Shown piece after piece: positions 1 to 8,988 of a DNA stretch of 64,000 nt (positions are counted from its first letter, which is position 1; every line of letters starts with the position of its first letter). The DNA lies in assembly GCA_963794655.1 (NCBI GenBank), contig CAWCEV010000006.1, forward strand, positions 930,001 through 994,000, given 5' to 3'. This DNA comes from Roseiarcus sp963794655 (GTDB taxonomy: Bacteria; Pseudomonadota; Alphaproteobacteria; Rhizobiales; Beijerinckiaceae). The position numbers and the translations under genes are program-made. Under the pieces are notes generated by a model, which saw only the letters and a list, made by a program, of their open reading frames with translations, did not search any database and had not been told where the DNA came from.

Positions 1-2493
1 GCCAAGGTACAGCGATACCTGGCCCATGATCGTTCGGCCTTCAATCAAATATTCGAGGTTTCCCTTGCCGATACTGATCAAGCGCTGACCCAGTTTGAGA
101 GCCGTCTTGTAGTCAGCGCGGACGCTATAGCATGTCGATTCTCCTCGAAGCGCGGCAACAAGCTGAAGGTCGTCTCCAATCCGCTCGCTCAGATTCCGTG
201 CTCTTTGATACGCTTGGACGGCTTCATCAGAGGCATAACCCTTGGTTGCTTGGAGAGGAATGCCGAGGGCGAGCCGCAGGGGCGCCTCCTGCTTTTCGCG
301 TTCGACACCATCGGGCAGAGACTCGACGAGGCGCAATGCGGCGCCCAGACTGCCTAGCGCCTCAGCATGGGCAGAGCGCTGAATGGCCTGCTGGCCCGCC
401 CGTCCCAGATACTCGATGGCTTTGCCAATGTTGTCGCTGCGCGAGTAATGATAAGCGAGATGGCTGAGCTCATCGCCAACCTTATCGTCCAGTTTCAATT
501 CGAGCGCCTGACCGACGCGCTCGTGCAAAAGCTTTCGTCGTTCAATCAGAAGCGAATCGTACGCGACTTCCTGAGTCAGCGCGTGCTTGAATACGTAATC
601 GTTCTCGAGCAATCCCCGCTGGCGATAGATGAAGTCACCGGCTTCAAGCTCCGACAGGGTTGCATCCAATTGGGACTTCAGTCCGGAAGCAATTTCGCGA
701 ACCAGGCCAATCGGCGACTTGCGCCCAATCACCGCCAGCGTTTGAAGCAATTCCTTTTGATTGGCGGACAGCCGATCGATACGCTCGGCGAGTATTCCCT
801 GGACCGTCGCCGGCATCTGCAAAGCGCTGAGCGGCTTGGTGAGCATGAACGGTCCAGTCCGAAGCAGAGTGCCCTCTTCGAATAGAGCACGGGTCGTTTC
901 CTCGATGAAGAACGGGTTGCCGTTCGTCCTGTCGATGATGAGGCTCTTCAGGGGGCGCAGTCCGTCATCATCCCCAAGCAAGGCGGAAAGCAGTTTCTCG
1001 GCGTCGTCGCCCGCCAACGGTTCGAGCCTGTGTTCGTGATGGTGGCTCTTCGGACTCCACTCGTGCCGGTATTCGGGCCGGTATGTCACCAGCATGAGCA
1101 CGCGCGCTTCGCTAATGCTGTCAGCCAACAGGTCGAGCAACGCCTGGGTCTGTTCATCGATCCAGTGTACATCCTCGAAGACCATCACGACCGGCTGCAC
1201 GAGACTTTCTGCGAGGATGATTTTCTTGATCCCCTCGAGGGTTCGCTGACGCTTGATCAGGGGGTCCATCATCTGCAAGGGGTCGGGCCCCTCGACGACG
1301 CTGAGCAATCCCACGAGATATGGCAGCGAGTTGGCCAAGGCGGGGTCGAGCGCGGTGAGAGATGTGGCGATCTTCTGCCGTCTCGTCGCGGCGTCGTCGC
1401 CGTCCGCGATGCCGAAATAGCTGCGCAACAACTCCATGACCGGCAACCAAAACATCGCCTTGCCATGCGAAACCGAGTGGGCCTGGAGAACCTTGCACTC
1501 AGGCGGCAGCGTCTTGATGAACTCGAAAAGCAGTCGGGATTTGCCGGTGCCCGCCTCCGAGACCAACGAAAAAACTTGACCTTCGCCACGCATCGCAAGT
1601 TCGAGCGGGCCTCGCAGTCGCTGCAGGTCGCCCTCTCGGCCGACGAATTTGTTGAGACCGCGCCGCATCGACACCTGGAACCTTCGCAAGGTGCCAAGAC
1701 CGGTGACTTCAAATGCGTTGATCGGATCGCTGATGCCCTTGACTGTCGCCGAGCCCAGCGGCCGCATTTCAAAATAGCCCTCGACCAGCCGACGCGTCCG
1801 GTCGCTCACTGCGATCGAACCGGCGGGAGCCAGCGTCTGGAGCCGGGCGGCGAGATTGGCGGAGTGCCCGATCGACGTATATTCCAGCCTTCCTCCCGTT
1901 TCGACCGCACGCATGACCACTTCGCCGCTATTGATCCCGATCCGCACCTCGATTGTCGGTTTACCAAGTTTTGCGAGCCCCTCGGCGTGCTCGCGCAGTT
2001 TCTTCTGCATCTCGAGCGCTGCGTAGAGGCCGCGCTGCGGATGGTCCTCGTACGCGATCGGCGCGCCGAAGACTGCATAAATGCCGTCGCCGGTCGAATG
2101 CACGACGTAGCCTTCGTAGCTGCGCACCGCCCGAACCATGATTCGCAGCGCCGGGTCGATGATGGCGCGCGCCTCCTCCGGATCGAGGTGCGCCATCAGT
2201 TCCGTCGAACCTTTGATATCCGCAAAGAGCGCGGTGACCATCTTCCGCTCGCCATCGATCGTACGACCCCCGATCGGTGAGCTTCCGATTTGCGCGGGCG
2301 CGGCGCCGTCCACGGCGGGCACCGCCGGTCTTGATCGTCCACCCTCCAGCTTCGCCGCGCATTGTCCGCAGAATTTCGCCGTGGCGGTATTTTCAAAGCC
2401 GCATTTTGCGCAAACTCGTCTGAGCGCGGCTCCGCATTCGTTGCAAAACTTCAGCCCCTCAGGGTTGTCAGCCTTGCAATCGGAACAGCGCAT
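1..2493 (-). CDS. Class III nucleotide cyclase / AAA ATPase / TPR regulator, C-terminus cut by window edge
   Basis: One frame stays open from the ATG at 2493 to the left edge (831 codons, no stop), so the C-terminus is missing. Two zinc ribbons come first (CxxC pairs at C3/C6, C17/C20, C28/C31, C42/C45). A class III cyclase domain follows at about 80-260, with metal aspartates D92 (FADIKGST) and D136 (STGDG) and the transition-state pair N213/R217. A Walker A (EAGTGKSR, about 313-320) opens an AAA/LuxR-type ATPase with a VFEDVHWID Walker B, and TPR-like helices follow. The usual adenine-selecting lysine before GD is absent (HSTGD), so ATP specificity is not proven. Known relatives are large rhizobial cytosolic signalling proteins of uncertain role. 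Confidence 0.88.
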   Translation of the reverse strand, partial: MRCSDCKADNPEGLKFCNECGAALRRVCAKCGFENTATAKFCGQCAAKLEGGRSRPAVPAVDGAAPAQIGSSPIGGRTIDGERKMVTALFADIKGSTELMAHLDPEEARAIIDPALRIMVRAVRSYEGYVVHSTGDGIYAVFGAPIAYEDHPQRGLYAALEMQKKLREHAEGLAKLGKPTIEVRIGINSGEVVMRAVETGGRLEYTSIGHSANLAARLQTLAPAGSIAVSDRTRRLVEGYFEMRPLGSATVKGISDPINAFEVTGLGTLRRFQVSMRRGLNKFVGREGDLQRLRGPLELAMRGEGQVFSLVSEAGTGKSRLLFEFIKTLPPECKVLQAHSVSHGKAMFWLPVMELLRSYFGIADGDDAATRRQKIATSLTALDPALANSLPYLVGLLSVVEGPDPLQMMDPLIKRQRTLEGIKKIILAESLVQPVVMVFEDVHWIDEQTQALLDLLADSISEARVLMLVTYRPEYRHEWSPKSHHHEHRLEPLAGDDAEKLLSALLGDDDGLRPLKSLIIDRTNGNPFFIEETTRALFEEGTLLRTGPFMLTKPLSALQMPATVQGILAERIDRLSANQKELLQTLAVIGRKSPIGLVREIASGLKSQLDATLSELEAGDFIYRQRGLLENDYVFKHALTQEVAYDSLLIERRKLLHERVGQALELKLDDKVGDELSHLAYHYSRSDNIGKAIEYLGRAGQQAIQRSAHAEALGSLGAALRLVESLPDGVEREKQEAPLRLALGIPLQATKGYASDEAVQAYQRARNLSERIGDDLQLVAALRGESTCYSVRADYKTALKLGQRLISIGKGNLEYLIEGRTIMGQVSLYLG

Positions 2494-2565
2494 CAGTCAT
2501 CTCGGTAACGGCGCAACCAGCGCGAATCTACACAGGCCAAATGTTAAGAAGGGTCGTCCTTGCAT

Positions 2566-4326
2566 TCAGCTATTAGGAGGCATAGCGCGATTCACAGATT
2601 GGTCAACGAATTCCGTCAGCTTGACGCCGTGCTCGATCGCGATCAGCTCGGCGGCACGTTCGCCGATCATGATGCTCGCGGCGTTGGTGTTGCCGCTGAC
2701 GATGTTGGGCATGACGCTCGCATCCGCGACGCGGAGCTTTTCGACCCCCGCGACTTTTAGCCGCGGGTCGACGACGCCGCCAATCCGGCACGTGCTCGTC
2801 GCATGCCAGACCGTGATCGCGAAATACCGGGCCAGATCCTCGAGAAGGGCTTCGCTGGGTTCGCCGCCGCCATAGCCGTGTTTCTCGGCAAGGAACGGAG
2901 GCGCCCACCACGGGCCGATGTCCTTTTTCTCCGGCCATTGCGCTGCAATCTCGAGCGACCGTTTCATCGCAGCCACCATGACTTTCGTGTCATGCTCGTC
3001 GGCAAAGTAGTTCATGCGGATGATGGGATGCTCGCCATAATCGGCGCTCCGGAGAACAATGTCGCCTTCGCTATGCGGCTGCACAATCGTGGGGAGCAGA
3101 ACGATATTTCTGCTTTCGGCGGCCAGGCGCGTCGAGGCCGAGTCGAAATACCGATCGATCTCCATGTTTACTTTGTTCGACCAGGTCGCGGCGTCGTAGC
3201 CGCAGGGAATGCAGCCGATCTGAGCGTCGTGAGTGTGACGATCGCCGAAGCCGGTGGAGAAGAACGCCGTGGCGTCATACAGAGCGGACGAGGCAAGGCC
3301 GCGCCCGGTCTGTTGCCACTCGCCGGGCGAGTTGGCCACCTCGGCCATCGTAACCGCCGCAGGAGAGTCGAGGAAGAACAAGGGGAGCTGCAAGTGATCC
3401 TTCAAATGCTTGCCGACGTGCGGGGAATGAAGGCGGCAATGGACGCCCGCCTGTTCCAGCTCCTTCCGCGGCCCAACGCCAGACAGCATCAGGAGATGGG
3501 GGGAGCCGATGGCGCCCGCGCTCAGGATCACCTCGGTCTCCGCAGTTGCGATTTCGGCAGCCCCCGCGCCAACTCGATACTCGACGCCCGTCGCTCGCAA
3601 ATGTCCGCCGGAACTTTCAAGGACGACCCGCGTCGCGGTCGCGCCTGCGATGATTTTCAGGTTCGCGCGGTTCGCAGCCGCGCCTTCGAGGAACGCGTGA
3701 TAGGTGCTCGATCTTTTTCCATCTCTGGTCGTGATCTGAACAAGCGACGTTATGCCCGCCGGACCGCCGCGATCGCGGCCGTTATAATCGCCGAGCTTCA
3801 TCCCTGTCGCGGTGGCGGCCGTCACGAATTCCTGCGCACCCTTCAGCAGCGGCGAGCGGACAGACACGCCGAGAGGTCCGGAGGCGTTATGCGCAGGCGC
3901 GTCAATTGGAATTCCCGAGTTCTGCGTGAGCCCTTCGCTTTTTTTGAAGAAAGGCAGTACGTCGGCGTAGCCCCATCCGGCGGCGCCGTCTTCGGCCCAT
4001 TGGTCAAAATCTCCGGGATGACCGCGGACATAGACCATATAGTTGATTCCGGAAGTGCCCCCCAGCATCTTGCCTTGAGCCAAAAAGACCGTTCCGTCGA
4101 AGAGGCCGTGCCCAGCATGCCTTCCAGCGTGTGGCCTATACTTCCAGTCCGTCGCTAAATCGCCCTGCAACGCAGCCGCCGCGACAGGCATCAATTCGAG
4201 GGGCGGAGGCTGGGCGCCGGCCTCAATCAGCGCGACGCGACATGAAGGGTCCTCCGAAAGTCTCGCTGCGACGACCGCCCCGGCCGATCCGCCTCCGACA
4301 ACAACGAAATCAAACGTTTCCGACAT
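2566..4326 (-). CDS. GMC-family FAD oxidoreductase (choline/alcohol dehydrogenase-like)
   Basis: A flavoprotein that would oxidise an alcohol to an aldehyde or ketone; the substrate cannot be told. The FAD-binding GGGSAG lies at residues 11-16 after a short beta strand. Both GMC signatures are present (GKMLGGTSGINYMVYVRG and LSAGAIGSPHLLMLSGVGP). The C-terminal active-site histidine is H508 (VWHATSTCRIGG) with partner N548 (SGNTNAAS). Length of 586 aa is normal. The frame is open 26 codons further upstream, but ATG 4326 is preferred because the FAD motif then sits at the usual distance and a GAG-rich ribosome site precedes it. It stands alone, divergent from the cassette starting at 4549. Confidence 0.9.
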   Translation of the reverse strand: MSETFDFVVVGGGSAGAVVAARLSEDPSCRVALIEAGAQPPPLELMPVAAAALQGDLATDWKYRPHAGRHAGHGLFDGTVFLAQGKMLGGTSGINYMVYVRGHPGDFDQWAEDGAAGWGYADVLPFFKKSEGLTQNSGIPIDAPAHNASGPLGVSVRSPLLKGAQEFVTAATATGMKLGDYNGRDRGGPAGITSLVQITTRDGKRSSTYHAFLEGAAANRANLKIIAGATATRVVLESSGGHLRATGVEYRVGAGAAEIATAETEVILSAGAIGSPHLLMLSGVGPRKELEQAGVHCRLHSPHVGKHLKDHLQLPLFFLDSPAAVTMAEVANSPGEWQQTGRGLASSALYDATAFFSTGFGDRHTHDAQIGCIPCGYDAATWSNKVNMEIDRYFDSASTRLAAESRNIVLLPTIVQPHSEGDIVLRSADYGEHPIIRMNYFADEHDTKVMVAAMKRSLEIAAQWPEKKDIGPWWAPPFLAEKHGYGGGEPSEALLEDLARYFAITVWHATSTCRIGGVVDPRLKVAGVEKLRVADASVMPNIVSGNTNAASIMIGERAAELIAIEHGVKLTEFVDQSVNRAMPPNS

Positions 4327-4548
4327 TTCGCCCAGCTCTTTTCGTTTCCACCGAAGTCGATCGCCGCTTCCCGAGTCGCCGAAGCCGCAGTGCCAATTTT
4401 GCATATCCTTTCAAGATTCCGCCCGATCGTCCACCAGCCGGCTCTGTTTTTCACTTCCTCTAGTGGAACCTGTCCGAGAGAGGAGTTATGGTCGGTGAAG
4501 CGAGAACCCTGAGGCACGATAAAGGACCGGCGATCGCAGAGGGGCAAA

Positions 4549-6396
4549 ATGGCTAGATCGCGTCCAGCGGTGAAAGTCGCAATCGTCGGGGGTGGCATCG
4601 CAGGTCTGACCGGCGCCCTGCGCCTCGTGGAAGTCGGTTGCGAAGTGACCGTTTATGAGATGGGCGCGAGGGTTGGCGGGAATCTCGGCGGCGATCTTGA
4701 TCCGCAGGGGAACTACCACGACGTCTATCCTCACATGTTCGGCGAGTGGTACGACAATTTTTGGCGCCTCGCCGAGGAGCTGAATCTATCCCGCGAACGC
4801 GACTTCGAGCAGCGACCGACATGCGCATTCTTGAAAGCCGGCGATTCTCCAAACCTGAGCCTTTTGACCAACAATGGGTCGGTGGCTTCGAGCGTGGCTA
4901 ACCTGACCTCGGGCATCATACCAGTGCCCGATATGTTCCTGGCGGCCTATTCGATACTCGATATGCTGTCGCAGAACTTTAGCAGGAAGGGTCTTACAAA
5001 CGAGCAGACGGTCAACGGCTTCTTGACGTCTCGACCATATGTCACGGAAAACATGCTTAAGATGCATGATATGATTATTGCGAATATATGGGCGGTGAAT
5101 AGTTATTTGACGTCCGCGAACGCCTATCAAGCGTTCGCCAAATATCAGTTTCGTCGCCCCACGCCACAATGCTGGGTTCTGAAAGGTGACTCGTACAACA
5201 ATTTGATTTTGCCGCTCGAGAAGAAGCTAAAGGATTTGGGCTGCGAAATTAGGACGAACGCGGTTGTTCGCCACATATCTGTGAAAGATGGCAAGGTCGA
5301 CCAAATATGCGTCAAGGATAATGGGGTCATCAAGGATGTTGAAGTCGATAATTTAATCCTCGCGGTTCCGCCCGTCCGGCTCGCCCAGCTGGTGATGTCC
5401 GCGGAGACCGACGAGCCGGAATCGTCGGGCGCCGAGCGCGCCCTGGCGGGCGACCCGATCGTCAGCGTTCTGCCGCGCTTGTCCGAGCTTCGTCGTGTCC
5501 GCAGCGAGCCGATTCCGGTATACGATGTTGCTTTCAAGCGCCGGCTTGAGGGCATTCCTAATTACTACGTCTCCCTGCAGGATTCTCTGTTTGAGATCAC
5601 CTTCGTTGACGTTTCGGGGCGAGTGTCGAAGAGCGACAACACGGTCCTCGCGGTAGCCGTCTCCGACTTTTATTCGCTTCCCGACGATAGCGATCAGCCG
5701 CCTCCCGAGCTCGCAGCCGCGGCTGGCCCTGCTGCCGCGAAATCGAAGGCCAAGGCCAATCCGCGAGCGCCGCATCGGGACGACGTCGACTTTCTGAGCG
5801 AACAGGCGCAAGAGACCGCCAAGTTCCTCATCCTGAAGGAACTGCATCGCTACATTCCGTTCAAATTGGGCGAGAAGTTTGGAGACCCCAAGAGCGACGT
5901 CGATTGGGAAAAGTCGTTTTACCATTCAAACGAAGATCATCCGTTGTTCATCAACGAAGTGGGGTGCCGAGATTGGACCCCAGACGTATGGGACACCAGA
6001 TTGCCGAACGTCTATTTTGCTGGAGATTACGTCGACAACCCCATCACCATTGCAACAGTGGAAGCAGCGGTCGTCAGCGGTCTCCAGGCCGCCAAGGCGC
6101 TGGCGGCCCGGAACGAAATCGAAGCCGACATCGAGATCACGCTGCCTGCCGCCTATCCTGAAAGCCTAATGGCTGCCTGCAAAGTTGCTCTCGCGCCGTA
6201 CGCGGCCGCCGCGAAATGCTGGTCCGACGCCCATGCCATGCTGAACAGGGTTTCCCAAGGCGATGGATTGCGCGAAGTGGTCGGCTTGCCGGGCAGCCCG
6301 ACCTCGATGTTGGCCGAGACCGCGACCAAGGTGTCTGAGGCGGCAATTGAGTACTGGAGAGCGATCCGAGCTATTTACGGCATGAAGGCACGCTGA
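4549..6396 (+). CDS. FAD-dependent amine-oxidase/phytoene-desaturase-like oxidoreductase with helical C-terminal tail
   Basis: Protein of 615 aa starting after a good ribosome site (GAGGGGCAAA-ATG). N-terminal Rossmann FAD motif GGGIAG (14-19), then VYEMGARVGG, the GG motif of the amine oxidase / carotenoid desaturase / hydroxysqualene dehydroxylase superfamily. The C-terminal FAD motif YFAGDYVDNP begins at about 489. An Ala/Lys/Pro linker near 385-410 interrupts the substrate region. After about residue 525 a 90-residue Ala-rich helical tail (EAAIEYWRAI) is not expected for the family and resembles the next gene product. First gene of a three-gene cassette ending in a polyprenyl synthetase, so an isoprenoid substrate is inferred. 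Specific reaction unknown. Confidence 0.8.
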   Translation: MARSRPAVKVAIVGGGIAGLTGALRLVEVGCEVTVYEMGARVGGNLGGDLDPQGNYHDVYPHMFGEWYDNFWRLAEELNLSRERDFEQRPTCAFLKAGDSPNLSLLTNNGSVASSVANLTSGIIPVPDMFLAAYSILDMLSQNFSRKGLTNEQTVNGFLTSRPYVTENMLKMHDMIIANIWAVNSYLTSANAYQAFAKYQFRRPTPQCWVLKGDSYNNLILPLEKKLKDLGCEIRTNAVVRHISVKDGKVDQICVKDNGVIKDVEVDNLILAVPPVRLAQLVMSAETDEPESSGAERALAGDPIVSVLPRLSELRRVRSEPIPVYDVAFKRRLEGIPNYYVSLQDSLFEITFVDVSGRVSKSDNTVLAVAVSDFYSLPDDSDQPPPELAAAAGPAAAKSKAKANPRAPHRDDVDFLSEQAQETAKFLILKELHRYIPFKLGEKFGDPKSDVDWEKSFYHSNEDHPLFINEVGCRDWTPDVWDTRLPNVYFAGDYVDNPITIATVEAAVVSGLQAAKALAARNEIEADIEITLPAAYPESLMAACKVALAPYAAAAKCWSDAHAMLNRVSQGDGLREVVGLPGSPTSMLAETATKVSEAAIEYWRAIRAIYGMKAR

Positions 6397-6501
6397 GTGG
6401 CGACCGCGGTCGTCGACAATGTCGGGTCTTGCCTCGATGACGAAGATATTTCGGTTCTGTTGTCTCGATGAGACGCTGATGCAAACCTGGATGAACCTGA
6501 C

Positions 6502-7056
6502 ATGACAGACAAGGACGGTCACTCGTTCGTCCGTCGCGAGGCGGACTCGATGGAGACGCTCCTGGGCGGTTTCGCTCACGCCTGGGGAATGGGGTTGCAG
6601 GCTTGGCAAGCCCTGGCTGGAATGGGAGCCGGCGGCGAGCGAGACCCCATAGGCGCTACGTTCGCCGCCAGTAGGGGCCCTCACCCACGACAGGCGTCAT
6701 CCGGGCAAATGGCCGATATCTCGTCCGCGCTCGGGGAAGCCTGCATGATCGGCGCGGCCAGCGCCATGCGCTACTGGAGCGCGCTTGCGGAACTTGGCCT
6801 TCGCTATGAATCGAGCCTTGTCCAGACCGTCGCCGATCAAACGACAGGCCGAAGCGTCAGATCGCCGCCGGACTCGAGAGTGTATGCGGACGAGTTGCGA
6901 GCCTTCTTGCGTGGCGTCGGCGACGTCGCCAGCCTGGAAGCGCGCCTCCTTCAACGCGACTTGGAGCGGGTGAGCGAAACCATCGCCCAGGCCGCCGACC
7001 GGGCGACGCCGTCGCACCATCACGAACACCGTCGCCGGCACGAGGTCAAGCCGTGA
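6502..7056 (+). CDS. Small helical protein, phasin/PhaE-like by composition
   Basis: 184 aa, no recognised domain. It has an amphipathic, Trp-containing N-terminal stretch (WGMGLQAWQALAGMG), a central helix with AMRYWSALAELGLRYESSL, an Arg/Glu-rich predicted helix (ELRAFLRGVGDVASLEARLL) and a His/Arg-rich tail. Long helices with aromatic residues and charged C-terminal helices recall phasins and PHA-synthase partner proteins that coat hydrophobic granules, but this is resemblance only. The stop overlaps the next start (GTGA at 7053-7056), so it is probably translationally coupled to the polyprenyl synthetase. A granule or membrane scaffold role for isoprenoid enzymes is inference. Confidence 0.6.
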   Translation: MTDKDGHSFVRREADSMETLLGGFAHAWGMGLQAWQALAGMGAGGERDPIGATFAASRGPHPRQASSGQMADISSALGEACMIGAASAMRYWSALAELGLRYESSLVQTVADQTTGRSVRSPPDSRVYADELRAFLRGVGDVASLEARLLQRDLERVSETIAQAADRATPSHHHEHRRRHEVKP

Positions 7057-8003
7057 ATGTCATCACCGGCATCGACAAGACGAGCAACGACGTAATCGCC
7101 GCTCTCGGGTTCACCGACGAGATGAATATTCTGCGGCAGCGGATCGCCGCATGGGTCGAGACTTGCGACAGCGAGATGCGCGAGGCGCTTGAGTGGCAAT
7201 TTCTGTCGGGATCGAAATATTTTCGGCCCCTGACTATCTTTGCCTGCTACCGGTCCCTAAGTCCCAACGGGCCGATACCGGAACCCATCATGTCCTCGGC
7301 CGTGGTGGTTGAGTTCTTCCATAATGTCTCATTGGTGATTGACGATATCGTAGACCGCTCGCCGGAACGACGGGGGCGCGCGACCCTGCACACCCGCTTT
7401 GGCGAACTGAACGCACTCATGGTCTCCGGCTATATCGTGGCCGAAGGATACCGCTATCTTGGCGCCGACCTTGAGGCGATCTCGCTGTTCTCGGAATTGC
7501 TTAAGCGTCTCGGCGTCGCCGAATGCATGCAATGGCGACTGCGCCGCCAAATGCTCGGAGTCGAGGATTGGCGTCGCATCGCCGGCGAAGACACTGGCTC
7601 GATGTTCGAGATCTGCGCCTGTCTCGGCGACCGCTCGACAAAGTTACGCAGGTTTGGCGGGCTCCTTGGTCTTCTTTACCACGGCTGCGACGATGTAGGG
7701 GATGTCCGAGGCGCGATCGCGCTCGGCGGCGGCGGCGAGGAGGATGTGCGCGACGGAATCCTCACGCTCCCCGCCGCGCTCGCGATCCGCGACCCCGCAG
7801 TCGGCGCGCTATTCTGCAAGTCTGCCCCCGAGCCGGAGGATCTCCGGACGATCGCTGAGGCGTTCGCCTTGCAATTAGGCGACGCGGAAGCCTATCTCGA
7901 TTTGATCGCAGAAGAAGCCCGCGCCGAGGCGGCGGCTTTCTCGATCGATTCAGCGCCCCTTCTGGCCGTGGTCGATCAGACGCGCAAACTGAGCCGCCGC
8001 TGA
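7053..8003 (+). CDS. Divergent polyprenyl synthetase (class I isoprenoid synthase fold)
   Basis: 316 aa with a GTG start overlapping the previous stop. Both aspartate motifs that bind Mg-diphosphate are present: DDIVD (97-101) followed by R-rich SPERRGRATLH, and DDVGD (213-217). The DGILTLP segment (234-240) matches the conserved post-SARM region. The usual GGKRxRP is altered to SGSKYFRP (52-59), keeping one lysine, one arginine and the proline. The protein should be a trans-prenyl chain elongating enzyme or a relative using an allylic diphosphate; chain length cannot be judged. Last gene of the cassette starting at 4549; the convergent epimerase gene follows after 16 bp. Confidence 0.82.
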   Translation: MNVITGIDKTSNDVIAALGFTDEMNILRQRIAAWVETCDSEMREALEWQFLSGSKYFRPLTIFACYRSLSPNGPIPEPIMSSAVVVEFFHNVSLVIDDIVDRSPERRGRATLHTRFGELNALMVSGYIVAEGYRYLGADLEAISLFSELLKRLGVAECMQWRLRRQMLGVEDWRRIAGEDTGSMFEICACLGDRSTKLRRFGGLLGLLYHGCDDVGDVRGAIALGGGGEEDVRDGILTLPAALAIRDPAVGALFCKSAPEPEDLRTIAEAFALQLGDAEAYLDLIAEEARAEAAAFSIDSAPLLAVVDQTRKLSRR

Positions 8004-8019
8004 CAGGAGCCAAACCAAT

Positions 8020-8916
8020 TCAGCCCGTTCGCGCATACTTGCGCCAGTTGTGCTCCTCCGTGAAACCCAACACCTCCCGGGCCTTCCGATTGGAAAGGGG
8101 AGCCTCGAACTTGCCCATTTCTCGCGTGACCGGTGTCGTCGGCGCGTGTTTGGCGAGAAACTCCATCGTCGACTGATTGGCTATGATCTCGTCGTTGGTG
8201 GCGTTGAAAACCTGGAAGCCCAGTCCGTCCTTCTCCAGGCATAAGTCGACGATTTGCGCGAGGTCGCGCACGTCGATGTAGCTCCAAGCGTCGCGCTTCC
8301 GGCTGAGCGGTTCGGCGATCGCGCGCGGGAAACGCTCATAGTCTTGCGGCTCGATGACGACGCCGATCCGGAGCGCGTAAATGTCGGCGCCGGTGCGGGT
8401 CGCGAAGGCCCTCGCGATCTTCTCGCCAACGACCTTGGAGAGCCCATAACTGTCAGGCGGGTCGACGTCATAGTCCTCGTCGACTGGGAAGCTCTTGTAG
8501 TCACGATCGCCCTCGGCAAAGCAGACGCCATAGGCTGTTTCGCTGGATGCGATGATGACCTTGCGGATTCCGAGCTTGGCGGCTGCTTCGATGACATTGT
8601 AGGTCGACATCACGTTCGCCGCGAACATCACATTGTCGGGTTTCAGCATGATGCGCGGAATGGCCGCGAAATGGACCACCGCGTCGAGCGGCGCCGGAGC
8701 TCCGCCTGCACGCAGCTCCTCGAAGCCGAAATGCGTCGAGAGCGCGTTGAAGGTTTGCCCGCTGTCGGCGAGATCGACAATCATCGTGTTGACGCCCGGC
8801 GTGTCGAGCGGAGCAAGGTCGAGATTCAGGACCGCGTGGCCTCGTCCAACGAGATAGGGAACCACGGTGCGGCCGACTTTGCCGCTGCCGCCGGTGAACG
8901 CGATTCGTTTGCCCAT
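8020..8916 (-). CDS. NAD-dependent epimerase/dehydratase (extended SDR)
   Basis: 298 aa extended short-chain dehydrogenase. It has the Rossmann motif TGGSGKVG near the N-terminus and the catalytic YxxxK as YGLSK, preceded by an SSETAYG serine. The family acts on nucleotide sugars or free sugar acids (UDP-glucose 4-epimerase, uronate dehydrogenase). It lies 72 bp downstream of an enolase-superfamily dehydratase and an aldo/keto reductase, so a sugar or sugar-acid dehydrogenase role is more likely here than a cell-wall role. This is inference from context. Last gene of the leftward operon controlled from the 11243-11281 promoter. Confidence 0.85.
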   Translation of the reverse strand: MGKRIAFTGGSGKVGRTVVPYLVGRGHAVLNLDLAPLDTPGVNTMIVDLADSGQTFNALSTHFGFEELRAGGAPAPLDAVVHFAAIPRIMLKPDNVMFAANVMSTYNVIEAAAKLGIRKVIIASSETAYGVCFAEGDRDYKSFPVDEDYDVDPPDSYGLSKVVGEKIARAFATRTGADIYALRIGVVIEPQDYERFPRAIAEPLSRKRDAWSYIDVRDLAQIVDLCLEKDGLGFQVFNATNDEIIANQSTMEFLAKHAPTTPVTREMGKFEAPLSNRKAREVLGFTEEHNWRKYARTG

Positions 8917-8988
8917 CGCTGCGTGGTCTCCCTGGATTTCAAACTCTCGGGAAAAAGTCGGGTCGCGAGGCGAGCGGCGCCGCGCTCT

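Noticed and set aside
1030..2280. Plus-strand open frame of 416 codons
   Set aside because: Antisense to the zinc-ribbon cyclase gene, whose minus-strand reading shows clear domains; this one has none.
2803..4158. Plus-strand open frame of 451 codons
   Set aside because: Shadow of the GMC oxidoreductase on the other strand; Arg-rich and without motifs.
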